From NCBI GenBank assembly GCA_001005265.1, contig CP011392.1:930001-994000 (forward strand): 64,000 nt of DNA, read 5' to 3'. Below, piece by piece: positions 34,266 to 43,720 of the stretch (within the stretch, counting starts at the first letter, position 1; every line of letters begins with the position of its first letter). This DNA comes from Dehalogenimonas sp. WBC-2 (GTDB lineage: Bacteria; Chloroflexota; Dehalococcoidia; Dehalococcoidales; Dehalococcoidaceae). The translations under genes were made by a program, and so were the position numbers. The notes under the pieces are model-generated. The model did no database searches, had not been told where the DNA came from, and worked only from the letters and a program-made list of their open reading frames with translations.

Positions 34266-34571
34266 ATGGCCGACCAACCAATAGCCAGTAGAATCATGTC
34301 CAAACCGCTGCCACAGATTCTTGATGAGATTGATGACAGTATCAGATTGGCAGATGCAGCCGCCAAGTCAGCCCGTGAAGCCGCCGCTGCAGCACAGCAA
34401 GCTGGTGAAAAAGCAGCCGGTGAAGCCGCCAGAGTTGCCGCAGAACATATTGCCAGAGTACAAGCCGTCGCTGATGAAGCGCTGGCTCTGGCCAGACAGA
34501 TCCGCGCCGCCCTTCAGGATTCATCGCACACTCTCCAGGACAAACTGGTACCCCCCGTCGCCAAAAAATAA
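34266..34571 (+). CDS. Alanine-rich helical small protein
   Basis: 101 residues, no cysteine. The middle part, from about residue 25 to 85, is a long alanine-rich coiled coil (AAAKSAREAAAAAQQAGEKA, AARVAAEHIARVQAVADEAL). The tail ends LVPPVAKK. A GGAGG ribosome site precedes the ATG and a strong terminator follows the stop, so it is a single-gene unit. The composition resembles histone-like or LEA-type stress proteins, but no function can be assigned. Confidence 0.7.
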   Translation: MADQPIASRIMSKPLPQILDEIDDSIRLADAAAKSAREAAAAAQQAGEKAAGEAARVAAEHIARVQAVADEALALARQIRAALQDSSHTLQDKLVPPVAKK

Positions 34572-34595
34572 TACACACTCAAAGTGGCTAAAAGT

Positions 34596-34623
34596 AAAAC
34601 GCCCCGAATAATCGGGGCGTTTT
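34596..34623. terminator. Strong bidirectional terminator
   Basis: A 12-bp stem AAAACGCCCCGA with TCGGGGCGTTTT around a 4-base loop, between the alanine-rich gene (plus) and the zinc-ribbon gene (minus). Confidence 0.92.
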
Positions 34624-34641
34624 ACTTAACTGATTCTTAAA

Positions 34642-34950
34642 TTACCGGTTGGAACCGACTTTTCGGAAACAATCGCTGCAGTAGACGGGCTTGTCGCCGC
34701 GGGGTTGGAAAGGTACCTGGGTGTTCTGTCCGCAAGCGGCACAGACGGCCGGGTACATCTGGGATGAGCGACCGCCGCCGAAACCGCCGGTGTTACCGCC
34801 GCGCTCGTTCTTGCGAGCAGCACGGCAGGAAGCACAGCGCTTGGGTTCATTGGTGTAACCCTTAGACTGGAAAAATTCCTGGTCTGCGGCGCTGAACGTG
34901 AAGGTGGTTCCGCAATCGGAACACTGGATCTGCTTGTCCTGTAGAGCCAT
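34642..34950 (-). CDS. Double zinc-ribbon protein
   Basis: About 102 residues from the ATG at 34948-34950, which has GGAGGT 8 bases upstream. Three or four CxxC pairs are visible: IQCSDCGTTFTFS, RCASCRAARK, VCAACGQNTQVPF, VYCSDCFRKVG. A glycine/arginine-rich linker joins the halves. This layout matches the zinc-ribbon (CxxC...CxxC) proteins common in Dehalococcoidia and other anaerobes; probably nucleic-acid or protein binding. Function not established. Confidence 0.82.
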   Translation of the reverse strand: MALQDKQIQCSDCGTTFTFSAADQEFFQSKGYTNEPKRCASCRAARKNERGGNTGGFGGGRSSQMYPAVCAACGQNTQVPFQPRGDKPVYCSDCFRKVGSNR

Positions 34951-35183
34951 TGAATGACCTCCTCTCTTAATACTCGTTGTGAGAGTTGCGGTCATCCATA
35001 CTTGGGCTTATGGCGTGGTACTAATGACACGAACTGAACAACTATCAATCAGCATATATTATCGCAAATGCTTTGTCAATACCCATTTTAATAACAATGA
35101 TGCCTGATTTTTAAACTGCGGAGGCGTATGGCATAATGACTAACATCAGTTAATATGAATAACAACGCTTAAAAGGACTACCA

Positions 35184-35642
35184 ATGGCTATTATACCTGT
35201 TATCCGTCGCGCTAAAACTGCTGATATCCCCACTATTGTTTTATACAACATGGCTCTTGCCTTGGAAACCGAGGGTAAACAATTAGATGGGACAACCGTG
35301 ACCGCTGGTGTGAATCATTTTTTAAGCAACCAGAAATTCGGTTTTTATATCATCGCGGAGATTGATGGCAAGACCGCTGCGCAAACAATGATTACCTATG
35401 AATGGAGCGATTGGCGCAATGGCGTCATCTGGTGGATCCAGAGTGTTTATGTTGCCCCGGAGTATCGCCGCCGCGGTCTGTACCGCAGCCTGTATCAGTA
35501 CATAAAAGCTGCCTCTCAGGACGATGGAAGCGTACCCGAATTAAGACTTTATGTTGACCAGCACAATAAATCGGCACAGCGGACTTACCAGGCTTTAGGC
35601 ATGCAACAAAGTCACTATCTTTTGTTTGCAACCGACCTTTGA
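35184..35642 (+). CDS. GNAT-family N-acetyltransferase
   Basis: 152 residues with the GNAT pattern: IRRAKTADIPTIVLYNMALA at the start, a central strand IIAEIDGKTAAQTMITYEWSD, the acetyl-CoA loop SVYVAPEYRRRGLYRSLYQY (Q/RxxGxG/A type), and DQHNKSAQRTYQALGM near the end. The substrate is unknown. AAAGGA precedes the ATG. Confidence 0.88.
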   Translation: MAIIPVIRRAKTADIPTIVLYNMALALETEGKQLDGTTVTAGVNHFLSNQKFGFYIIAEIDGKTAAQTMITYEWSDWRNGVIWWIQSVYVAPEYRRRGLYRSLYQYIKAASQDDGSVPELRLYVDQHNKSAQRTYQALGMQQSHYLLFATDL

Positions 35643-35762
35643 ATTCGTAGCCTTCGATAGACGTATTCGATCGAACATATTGTGTTAGAAGCAGTACCTG
35701 TTTTCTATGACAAAAGCCACCATGTACGGCTTTTATGAAACCATAATTCCAATTATTCTATA

Positions 35763-36503
35763 CTAGTGGATATGCAGCACTTTGGAGAGGAACGCGCGCG
35801 ACCGCTCCTGCTTGGGATTGGCAAAGAAATCATGTGGCGTCGCCATCTCCACAATGAGTCCTTCATCCATGAAAACCATCCGGTTAGCCGCCGCTCTGGC
35901 GAACCCCATTTCATGAGATACCACCACCATAGTCATGCCTTCCGTAGCCAGTGCGCTCATCACATCCAGCACTTCTTTTATCATCTCGGGGTCAAGCGCC
36001 GATGTTGGTTCATCAAAAAGCATGATCTTGGGATTCATCGCCAGCGCCCTGGCAATAGCTACACGTTGTTGCTGCCCGCCTGAAAGTTGTCCAGGATAGG
36101 CGTTGGCTTTCTCGGGTATGCCAACCTTAACCAGCAGTTGTTTGGCCACCTCGCGCGCTTCTTCTTTATTGCGCTTACGTACCTGCCGTTGCGCTAGCAT
36201 GAGATTATCAATCACAGACAGGTGAGAGAAAAGATTAAACGACTGGAAAACCATCCCTACTTCGCGACGGACGGCATTGATATTTTGAGTACTGTCCAGT
36301 GAAATACCATCCACCACGATTCGGCCGGAATCATATTCCTCTAATCTATTGATACACCGTAGCAAAGTGGATTTTCCTGAGCCCGACGGGCCTATAATAA
36401 CAACAACTTCACCCTGTTCTACTTTCAGGCTTACACCTCGCAACGCCTGCACGTGCCCAAAATGCTTGTGGACATCCTCTATATTTATAATAGGTTCAGC
36501 CAT
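35763..36503 (-). CDS. Polar amino-acid ABC importer, ATP-binding protein (GlnQ-type)
   Basis: 246 residues. Walker [20 protein letters not shown]-loop [14 protein letters not shown], signature [15 protein letters not shown], Walker [15 protein letters not shown], and the switch His in [10 protein letters not shown]. The CINRLE and FNLFPH-like pattern is typical of the PAAT (GlnQ/HisP) group. Starts 2 bases after the permease stop in the same operon. Confidence 0.94.
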   Translation of the reverse strand: MAEPIINIEDVHKHFGHVQALRGVSLKVEQGEVVVIIGPSGSGKSTLLRCINRLEEYDSGRIVVDGISLDSTQNINAVRREVGMVFQSFNLFSHLSVIDNLMLAQRQVRKRNKEEAREVAKQLLVKVGIPEKANAYPGQLSGGQQQRVAIARALAMNPKIMLFDEPTSALDPEMIKEVLDVMSALATEGMTMVVVSHEMGFARAAANRMVFMDEGLIVEMATPHDFFANPKQERSRAFLSKVLHIH

Positions 36504-36505
36504 CG

Positions 36506-37336
36506 TTATCTTTCATACCGGGTCTTCTTCTCAATATAAGAGACCACGCGTGCCGCAAACAGAGTCATAATAAGATAAAGCAATGCCACCATCGCCCAGG
36601 TCTCAATAGGATTAAAATTGGCCGCCATGAACTCCCGGCCGCGGCGGGTAAGGTCAGCCACAGCAACCACGCTGACCAAAGAAGAGTCTTTTAGCAAGGC
36701 GATGAATTCATTACCCATCGGCGGCAGAATAACACGGAATGCCTGAGGTAGTATTACGAACTGCATGGCTTGAAAATGGCTCATACCCAGGCTGCGAGCT
36801 GCTTCCATCTGTCCCTTGGGTATACTTTGAATGCCCGCCCGGACTATCTCGCTCATATACGCGCCGTAACATACGGTGATGGCGAGAATTGCGGTAACAA
36901 TGGGATTAGCCCGATACTCGATCAATGGTTGATAACTCAACCATGTCCCGATTTTTTGGATTATCACCGGGGAGGCAAAATACCAACCAATAAGCTGAAC
37001 AAGCAGAGGTATCCCGCGAATGATCTCAACGTAAAGAGTAGAAATGCCGAATATTATTTTGTTTTTTGCCAGCCGCCCCAAACCACCGAACAGACCGGCT
37101 ATCAGCATCAGAAAATAGGACACCACGGTCACTAAAATGGTTACAAGTACGCCGTCGCGAGCAAAAACAACGATATTCTTGAAAGGGTCTGGTTGGACAA
37201 CCACCAGTAACAGTATCAACGCCGCCACCGCCGCCACCAGCCACCACCACGGATCCTGACGGATATTGACTTCTCCTCCGGTCACGAAACTCAGTTCCTT
37301 TTCCGGCGGAATTACTTTCTCAATTTCTTTCATCAA
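36506..37336 (-). CDS. Polar amino-acid ABC importer, permease
   Basis: 276 residues. A short soluble start with one membrane span ([18 protein letters not shown]) precedes the five-span PAAT permease domain, with [19 protein letters not shown] and the coupling loop [42 protein letters not shown] in pieces. It should work with the ATP-binding protein downstream and the lipoprotein upstream. Confidence 0.93.
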   Translation of the reverse strand: MMKEIEKVIPPEKELSFVTGGEVNIRQDPWWWLVAAVAALILLLVVVQPDPFKNIVVFARDGVLVTILVTVVSYFLMLIAGLFGGLGRLAKNKIIFGISTLYVEIIRGIPLLVQLIGWYFASPVIIQKIGTWLSYQPLIEYRANPIVTAILAITVCYGAYMSEIVRAGIQSIPKGQMEAARSLGMSHFQAMQFVILPQAFRVILPPMGNEFIALLKDSSLVSVVAVADLTRRGREFMAANFNPIETWAMVALLYLIMTLFAARVVSYIEKKTRYER

Positions 37337-37344
37337 TGCACATT

Positions 37345-37376
37345 AAAGAAGGGGCTCAAATCTGAGCCCCTTCTTT
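37345..37376. terminator. Intra-operon hairpin between binding protein and permease genes
   Basis: A 14-bp perfect stem, AAAGAAGGGGCTCA with TGAGCCCCTTCTTT, loop of 4. It lies between the substrate-binding protein and the permease. It is likely an attenuating or mRNA-protecting hairpin that keeps the binding protein in excess. Confidence 0.8.
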
Positions 37377-37385
37377 GTGATTAAT

Positions 37386-38153
37386 CTAACCAACAAGCCA
37401 TTTCAAAACCAGTTGCTCAATGGTGCCATCGGCTTTGACCGCAGCCAATCCTTGATTTATCTTGGCCAGAATAGCTTCTTTGCTTTTGGGAACAGCAATT
37501 CCGTATTCCTCGGTAGTTAATACATTACCAACTGTTTTCAATTGAGTTGAATATTTAGTGGTATAACCGTCCGCTACCGGAGTATCGCAAACCACAGCAT
37601 CAATCTGATTACTCAGTAAAGCGGTAAATGCCAAAGTGATGTCGTCATACGATACTTTTTCAACACCGGTCATAGCACTGACTTCATCATCGCCGGTTGT
37701 TCCTGTCTGTACCCCGACCTTGCCGCTGATATTGGCAGCACCGGTAATAGTGTTGTTGCTTGCCCGGACCACTATGATCTGACCTGCAGTAAAATATGGA
37801 TCAGAGAAATTCATCTGTGCCAAACGGTCAGCCTTAATAGTAATGGAGGAAATAGCGGCATCATAGGTTCCTTGAGCCATCCCGGCAAGGAGAGGATCCC
37901 ATTCCACGTTTACATATTCAATCTCTAACCCGGCCTTCAACGCGATGGCATTCATCAGATCAATATCAAACCCGACAATCTTATTAGTTGCGGTGTCCAC
38001 ATATTCAAAAGGCGGCCAGGTCGCATCTGTCGCTACCCGAATCTTGGTGATACCTGTCGTTGGGGTTGGATCATCATTTTTGTCACTGCAACCCGGTAAT
38101 ATCAACCCGGCTACAAGCGCAAACATGACCAGCAGAATTGAGACTTTTTTCAT
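37386..38153 (-). CDS. Polar amino-acid ABC importer, substrate-binding lipoprotein
   Basis: 255 residues. A lipoprotein signal peptide ends in LILPGC (Cys at about 22), followed by a Thr/Pro linker and an SBP family 3 domain: IRVATDATWPPFEYVD, IVGFDIDLMNAIALKAG, GTYDAAISSITIKADRL, and NFSDPYFTAGQIIVV. The acidic and aromatic residues in WPPFEY and the ITIKADR arginine fit an amino-acid alpha-group binder, but the side-chain specificity is unclear. First gene of the three-gene operon. Confidence 0.94.
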   Translation of the reverse strand: MKKVSILLVMFALVAGLILPGCSDKNDDPTPTTGITKIRVATDATWPPFEYVDTATNKIVGFDIDLMNAIALKAGLEIEYVNVEWDPLLAGMAQGTYDAAISSITIKADRLAQMNFSDPYFTAGQIIVVRASNNTITGAANISGKVGVQTGTTGDDEVSAMTGVEKVSYDDITLAFTALLSNQIDAVVCDTPVADGYTTKYSTQLKTVGNVLTTEEYGIAVPKSKEAILAKINQGLAAVKADGTIEQLVLKWLVG

Positions 38154-38224
38154 GCTTGACTCCTCTCAAAAAGTATTGAATGTGGCAAGTTTACAGTAAG
38201 CGCCTAACTTCTGTCCATATTTTT

Positions 38225-40177
38225 TTACAGGATTTCGCCCGGCTTGCGCCTAAATTGTGTCTCGTACAACCTTGCGTAAAGCCCTTCAATCTTCATCAAT
38301 TCCTTGTGAGTACCCCGCTCCACTATCCGCCCCCGGTCCAGCACCAGTATCTGGTCTGCCGCCAGTATTGTTGATAGTCGGTGCGCGATTACAATACTGG
38401 TACGTCCCGCCATGACTCTTTTTAAAGCATCCTGGATCAGTGCCTCAGATTCCGAATCGAGGGAACTGGTAGCTTCATCCAGTACCAATATCCGGGGGTT
38501 TTTTAGAATCACCCGCGCCAGCGCCAGACGCTGTTTTTCACCGCCTGAGAGCCGGTACCCCCGCTCTCCTACCACCGTATCATATCCAGCCGACAACCCG
38601 GCGATAAAATCATGGATATTGGCCGCCTTAGCTGCTGTTTCTATCTCTTCCTGTGTAGCGTCAGGCCGGGCATAGAGCAGGTTCACCTTAACCGTATCGT
38701 GGAAAAGATATGTTTCCTGGGTTACCATACCTATTTGGGCAGCCAGGGAGTCCAGTGTCACGTCTTTGAGGTTTATTCCGTCGATACAGATTTTCCCCGA
38801 CATCGGATCGTAAAGACGCGGGATAAGATAAGTCACCGTTGTTTTTCCTGCACCGCTTGGACCGACCAATGCCACTAGGTGACCAGGCTCTGCCCGGAAA
38901 GTGATATGATCCAGCACTTGTTCCCGTGCTTGGGTCACCGGTTCGCCTTTGAGAGTTACGCCAGATTCACCATTGTCACCCTTAACCTCTCTGCCCCCGG
39001 ATAGTACCGCCGTCACATCTTGCATATGTCCAAAACGTTTAACGTCTTTGAGAAGCACGCGATCATCGATAGTGTAGCGGAAACTGACGTCATCAAATTC
39101 TAAGATGCCTTTAACATTCACAATTTCAATGGCATCCGGCTTTTCTATAATTTCGTGAGGCAAATCAATTACTTCAAATACCCGCTCAAAGCTGACCATT
39201 GATGTGGCAAAATCCACCGGAGCGTTAGTTAATGTTTGGAGTGCGTTATAGAGACTACCCAGTAAAGCCGCCAGCGCCACAATTGTACCTATTGAAAGTG
39301 AACCATGTATCACCATATAGCCGCCGACGCCGTACACCAGTGCCACACCGATGGAGCTTAACAAGCCGATACTGACAAAAAAGAGCATACCGGTGACAGC
39401 GCGGCGCACCCCGGCGTCCCGTACCTCAGCGGCCCTGCCTTTAAATCGTTCGTCTTCAATACTGGCGCGGCCAAACAGTTTCACCAGCAGAGCGCCAGAA
39501 ATATTCAGCAGCTCATGCATCACCGCATTCATTTTGGCATTAAAATCCATTTGCTCGCGGGCAATAATTTGCAGCCTTTTCCCAAGCCTCCGCCCCGCTA
39601 TCAGGAAGAAAGGCAGCACTGCCACACTGATTAGGGTTAGCCGCCATTCCAGCGTCGCCATAACGGTGAGCAATACAACCGACTGGATAAAGCTGGTGAA
39701 TATGGTCACAAAGGTGTTAGAAATGGCGTTCTGTGCCCCCACAACATCATTGTTAAGGCGACTCATCAATTCACCCACCTTGGTATTGGTGAAAAAGTTA
39801 AGCGCCATTCTCTGCAAATGAGCAAATAATGCCACTCTGAGGTCGTAGACTACCCCTTCACCAACGTTGGCGTTGAGGCGTCTGAGAATTACATTCAATA
39901 CGCTGGTAACTACCGGAACGGCCAGCAAAGCGACGATGAGGAAACCTAGTGTGCGCAGGTCTTTGTTCGGTAGCGTCTCGTCGATGAGATTCCTGAGGAT
40001 CAATGGTGTCGCCAGCGCAAGGCCGGTCGTTGCCAGTGTTACCAGCAACATGGCGACGATCAGCCACTTGTACGGCTTTGCATACCCCAGAATCCGTTTG
40101 ACCAAGTACCGCGTTACCCGGGGTTTCTCTTCCTCAGAGTTTGTTGGTGCCCATGGAAAACCGTGTACCATTGACAT
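38225..40177 (-). CDS. ABC exporter (half-transporter, MsbA/LmrA type) with an NBD insertion
   Basis: 650 residues. A six-span membrane domain (about 30-345) is followed by a nucleotide-binding domain with Walker A LVGPSGAGKTTVTYLIPRLY, signature LSGGEKQRLALARVIL and Walker B ILVLDEATSSLDS. The NBD is interrupted near its start: after EFDDVSFRYTIDDRVLLKD there are about 40 extra polar residues (including VLSGGREVKGDNGESG) before DHITFRAEPGHLVALVG. Homologues lack this. It should export lipids, peptides or drugs as a homodimer or with a partner. No second half-transporter is adjacent. Confidence 0.93.
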   Translation of the reverse strand: MSMVHGFPWAPTNSEEEKPRVTRYLVKRILGYAKPYKWLIVAMLLVTLATTGLALATPLILRNLIDETLPNKDLRTLGFLIVALLAVPVVTSVLNVILRRLNANVGEGVVYDLRVALFAHLQRMALNFFTNTKVGELMSRLNNDVVGAQNAISNTFVTIFTSFIQSVVLLTVMATLEWRLTLISVAVLPFFLIAGRRLGKRLQIIAREQMDFNAKMNAVMHELLNISGALLVKLFGRASIEDERFKGRAAEVRDAGVRRAVTGMLFFVSIGLLSSIGVALVYGVGGYMVIHGSLSIGTIVALAALLGSLYNALQTLTNAPVDFATSMVSFERVFEVIDLPHEIIEKPDAIEIVNVKGILEFDDVSFRYTIDDRVLLKDVKRFGHMQDVTAVLSGGREVKGDNGESGVTLKGEPVTQAREQVLDHITFRAEPGHLVALVGPSGAGKTTVTYLIPRLYDPMSGKICIDGINLKDVTLDSLAAQIGMVTQETYLFHDTVKVNLLYARPDATQEEIETAAKAANIHDFIAGLSAGYDTVVGERGYRLSGGEKQRLALARVILKNPRILVLDEATSSLDSESEALIQDALKRVMAGRTSIVIAHRLSTILAADQILVLDRGRIVERGTHKELMKIEGLYARLYETQFRRKPGEIL

Positions 40178-40391
40178 TGGTTAGAAGGGACTCCTTAGTT
40201 TCGGGTTATTGGCCGCTGAACACAGGCAGCATTATTATACATGCTAACACAATCTACTACCTGGATACAGCATCAGCGATAGTAAAACAAAACCAACCAC
40301 GGGCCGATGGGCAGCGGTGATTAGTGCAAAATGATAGGACAGCTATTATCCAGTTTTCGATTTTACATATCACCTCATTCATGGCTGAGGC

Positions 40392-40928
40392 TTATCCGCC
40401 ATCTAGTGATGGATGCTCTTGTTCTACAAACCACCCAGCCGGGTCAGTGAGATATTCCTGGTAATCCAGGAGCGCCAGTTCATGCTCCCATTCCTCATTA
40501 GCGATGGTAGTATAAAATTCTTTCTCAGTTGGATACACTGCTTTATTGGCATGTTCCTTGTAGAACATATAGCTCTCTTTTTCCTTTTGAATCGCCGATC
40601 TTAATGCTTCGAATTCTCCGTCAGTAACGACAACGGCTATTCCAAGAGCCTGGCAGGTATTAGCCATGGTATTTTTTATGTGATTAATACTACGAGAGGA
40701 TGGTTTAACCGCCGTCCACCCGTGACCTTTCGCAATAGTATCGTACAGTTCGGTAAACCTTTTCTTGTGATCTTCTTCTTCCTCTGCCAGGGATAATAGA
40801 AGTGTTTTCCCTGCATCGTTTTTGCTATTTTTACTAGCCGCTAAGTAGCACTTTTTGCCTTCTGTTTCCAACAAGATTGCGGCGTTTATCGCCTCAAGCA
40901 TTATATTTTGTTCTGCTGTAGGTTTCAT
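40392..40928 (-). CDS. Ferritin-like protein (rubrerythrin family)
   Basis: About 178 residues from the ATG at 40926-40928, which has AGGAGCG 7-8 bases upstream; the longer frame lacks one. Helices: NIMLEAINAAILLETEGKKC, SLAEEEEDHKKRFTELYDTI, then AIQKEKESYMFYKEHANKA and IANEEWEHELALLDYQ. ExxH patterns match a diiron centre. A long loop lies between the two helix pairs. It is the third ferritin-like gene in the window and seems to be transcribed alone. Confidence 0.82.
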   Translation of the reverse strand: MKPTAEQNIMLEAINAAILLETEGKKCYLAASKNSKNDAGKTLLLSLAEEEEDHKKRFTELYDTIAKGHGWTAVKPSSRSINHIKNTMANTCQALGIAVVVTDGEFEALRSAIQKEKESYMFYKEHANKAVYPTEKEFYTTIANEEWEHELALLDYQEYLTDPAGWFVEQEHPSLDGG

Positions 40929-41047
40929 AATTTCGCTCCTAACTCTCCATACATTTATATTTCTTCTATTCAAGATATTGGCTTGTTCTCTTATTGTCAA
41001 GCATACTATGTGCTTACAACCCAGGTTGAGTGTCCGTATAAAAAGGT

Positions 41048-41072
41048 AACCCCCTCGAATATCGAGGGGGTT
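41048..41072 (-). terminator. Terminator of the tRNA-His/tRNA-Arg unit
   Basis: An 11-bp perfect stem AACCCCCTCGA with TCGAGGGGGTT and a 3-base loop, followed on the minus strand by ACCTTTTTATA. It sits 24 bases after the CCA end of tRNA-Arg. Confidence 0.88.
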
Positions 41073-41095
41073 TATATATTATATATGATTAAAAC

Positions 41096-41171
41096 TGGTG
41101 CGCCTGGAGGGATTCGAACCCACGACCCTTGGTTTCGAAGACCAATGCTCTATCCCCTGAGCTACAGGCGC
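41096..41171 (-). tRNA. tRNA-Arg (anticodon TCG)
   Basis: Cloverleaf on the minus strand: acceptor GCGCCTG/CAGGCGC, anticodon stem TTGGT/ACCAA with loop CTTCGAA, T-arm GGTTCGAATCC. Discriminator A and an encoded CCA end (41096-41098). Confidence 0.96.
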
Positions 41172-41189
41172 TTGTTGTGAGAGACAGTT

Positions 41190-41266
41190 TGGGGTGGGTA
41201 GTGGGAGTCGAACCCACGGTCTTCAGGGCCACAACCTGACGCCTTAACCACTCGGCTATACCCACC
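41190..41266 (-). tRNA. tRNA-His (anticodon GTG)
   Basis: Acceptor GTGGGTA/TACCCAC with the extra 5' G (G-1) facing C73, the identity mark of tRNA-His. Anticodon stem TCAGG/CCTGA with loop TTGTGGC. CCA is encoded. It lies 18 bases upstream of tRNA-Arg on the same strand. Confidence 0.96.
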
Positions 41267-41339
41267 GCGCAAAGCACAATTATAGCCGTTTTATGGTTTG
41301 ATATTCAATCGGGCGGATTTTGGTCTGAATTACACGTTT

Positions 41340-43535
41340 CTATGGATTCGTTTTAACCACTCTCAATGCCGTTTTGTAGCGGTAGAACTGCGGGATGATC
41401 AGCAGCGCCGCCATTGATGAAATAACCATAGCCACCCACATCACTGCCGCCGCCTGGATGTGAATCAGCAGCGGTGATAAGAACAGGACGGACAGGCCGA
41501 TGCTTAGACCAAGAGCATTAGCCAATACCGGACGGGATACCGATCCCAGAGCCGCATCCACCGCTTCACTGCCATCCATGCCCTCACGGCGAAAATAATA
41601 GATGCCAGAGATCAGGTGGATGGAATAGTCCACGCCAACGCCAATGACGATTGCCGACAGGTTGGCTGTCAGTATATTCAGGTTGAAATTGCTGACCACT
41701 AGGAAGGTCATCACCGCACCTATGGTTAGAACAATAGGCAGCAGACCAACCAACGCCGCTTTAAGGCTGCGCAAGGTGAACAGCAGCATCAGAAACACCA
41801 GTGCCAGAGCCAGCCCCAAACTGCGGACCTGGCTCTGGACAACAATCTTATTGAATTCATCAAACAGGATTGGCATGCCAGTGATCACACGGATCGATGG
41901 CTGAGTGCTCGTCCACTGCCGCAGAGCTCCGATGTCATCGGCTTCCAGTCCAGCCGGACGGATCATTAGTCGGAAGCCTTCGTCGCTTAGCCAGCTTTCG
42001 GCTCCGTCATCACCCAATTGACTGAGAAACGCCTGAATAGTCGCTGGATTATCCGGATAGGCTTCAGCCCCGGTGGTCATCCGGCTGAAACCGATAATCA
42101 GGTCAAATATGGATGTGACGTTTTTGATGCCAGATTGCGCTTCAAGTTCCCGCTCGACGAAAAGCAGACGGCTGGCCTCGGTAGCGTCGTAGATAGCACT
42201 GGGGCCTTCATCAGAGGTCATCTCGCCGATCAGCGGCTGGGCGCTTCCGAAGTGTTCCTCGATCTGAGCCGACGCTTGGCGGATCTCTGAACTTTCTTTG
42301 AAAAACATCAACTGGTCAGAGACCACTTCAAGTTTGGGTATGTAGATACCGGCGGCGATAGCCATAGCCGTAAAGACCAGGATGACCGGCAACCGTTGGG
42401 CCGAAGCCCAGCTCACCAGTCGACCAAGACGCTGTGATTGGGCCGGCGGCGCACTCATATTCAGTTTTAGATGACTCAGCACAGCTGGGAGGAAAAAGAT
42501 GGCCAGCAGCCCAGCATAAGCAATGCCCAGTGTTACGAAGAGACCCATCTGCCGCATGGGCACAGCATCACCCCACATCAGAGAGGCGAAACCGGCCATG
42601 GTTGTCAGCGTCGCTAGTACCAGAGGAGTACCGACCATCTTCAGCGTCTGGCGAGTGGCCATTATGCTGTCGCCATATTTAACCAGGTTTTCTTGAAAAT
42701 GGCTTACATAGTGCAGCCCGTAAGCCGAACCGATAACAATAATGAAAATAGGAGTGATTACCGTGACCAAGCTAAGTTCGTTGCCGCTAAAAAAGATGGT
42801 GCCAAATGTCCACAGAGCGCCGAAGGCCGCTGGCAGCATAGCCAAGGGCGTCAGCTGTTTGTGGCGCAGGACAAAATAGAATACCAGCAGAATCAAACCG
42901 ACGGCAAATGGCAGAAGGATGAATAGAATACTTACCAGATAGCCAACGACCGTGTCCTTTATGATGGGATTGCCCGCTAACGTCAACTTGAGCTCCGGAT
43001 GACCGTCGATGATAGAGCGCAATTTATCGACTACCGGACTGGAATCGGCACCGACCTCAATGCCGACAACGATTATGGCGCTCAGTCGGTCGTCAGACAA
43101 AAACTGGTCCGTCAGAAAATATTGCTGGTCGATGAATTGGCCTAGCAATGCCGCGTTATGACGGATAAAATCGGCGGTCACAGGCACTACCATCCCGTTG
43201 GTAGCTATCTCCGCAGGGATATAGCTCTGTACCTGCTTTACATCAGTTACCGGAGTAATCTGGGTCTGCAATTGATAGACTGCCAGCAGATTATCGGTAG
43301 TCAGTAAGCTCTGTTGGCCTTCAAGCAGTACCGTCACCGCTTCGCCGGTGTCATATTTGGCGTTGATCTCGTGGTAGGCCACTACCTCGGCGTCATCTGC
43401 ATCGAAAAAATTGAGGAACTCGGTGTCCAGACTAAAACGGGAGAATGATACCAGAGCTGCTAGATTGGCCAGAATAACAATAGCAATAATTAATTTGGAG
43501 CGTCGTGTGACAAAGCTGGCGATTCTTTCCATCAT
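41340..43535 (-). CDS. MMPL/RND-superfamily exporter (COG1033 type)
   Basis: 731 residues in a duplicated layout. Each half has one N-terminal span (KLIIAIVILANLAALVSF; LPVILVFTAMAIAAGIYI), a soluble porter-like domain, and five more spans. Marks: IFIIVIGSAYGLHYVSHFQE and AIVIGVGVDYSIHLISGIYYF carry the G..(Y/D).h.H motif of the group. Such proteins move lipids or hydrophobic compounds using the proton gradient. Single-gene unit, with no membrane-fusion partner nearby; the substrate is unknown. Confidence 0.9.
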   Translation of the reverse strand: MMERIASFVTRRSKLIIAIVILANLAALVSFSRFSLDTEFLNFFDADDAEVVAYHEINAKYDTGEAVTVLLEGQQSLLTTDNLLAVYQLQTQITPVTDVKQVQSYIPAEIATNGMVVPVTADFIRHNAALLGQFIDQQYFLTDQFLSDDRLSAIIVVGIEVGADSSPVVDKLRSIIDGHPELKLTLAGNPIIKDTVVGYLVSILFILLPFAVGLILLVFYFVLRHKQLTPLAMLPAAFGALWTFGTIFFSGNELSLVTVITPIFIIVIGSAYGLHYVSHFQENLVKYGDSIMATRQTLKMVGTPLVLATLTTMAGFASLMWGDAVPMRQMGLFVTLGIAYAGLLAIFFLPAVLSHLKLNMSAPPAQSQRLGRLVSWASAQRLPVILVFTAMAIAAGIYIPKLEVVSDQLMFFKESSEIRQASAQIEEHFGSAQPLIGEMTSDEGPSAIYDATEASRLLFVERELEAQSGIKNVTSIFDLIIGFSRMTTGAEAYPDNPATIQAFLSQLGDDGAESWLSDEGFRLMIRPAGLEADDIGALRQWTSTQPSIRVITGMPILFDEFNKIVVQSQVRSLGLALALVFLMLLFTLRSLKAALVGLLPIVLTIGAVMTFLVVSNFNLNILTANLSAIVIGVGVDYSIHLISGIYYFRREGMDGSEAVDAALGSVSRPVLANALGLSIGLSVLFLSPLLIHIQAAAVMWVAMVISSMAALLIIPQFYRYKTALRVVKTNP

Positions 43536-43653
43536 TATTGATCCCAGCTCATTTCACATATAATTTCTGACTATCTTTTCACTAACATTTTATCATGTCA
43601 ATTATTTCTTATCATTACGTACCCAGATGGATTTCAAATATCAGACGTCACTA

Positions 43654-43690
43654 AAAGACCGGCCACATCTGGTAGATGCGGCCGGTCTTT
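43654..43690 (-). terminator. Terminator after the surface-protein gene
   Basis: An 11-bp outer stem AAAGACCGGCC with GGCCGGTCTTT, extended inside by ACATCT/AGATG(C). It lies 31-67 bases past the stop of the surface-protein gene, before the exporter gene. Confidence 0.88.
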
Positions 43691-43720
43691 CTTACGATAT
43701 CGCTACAGACAATCAGTCTA

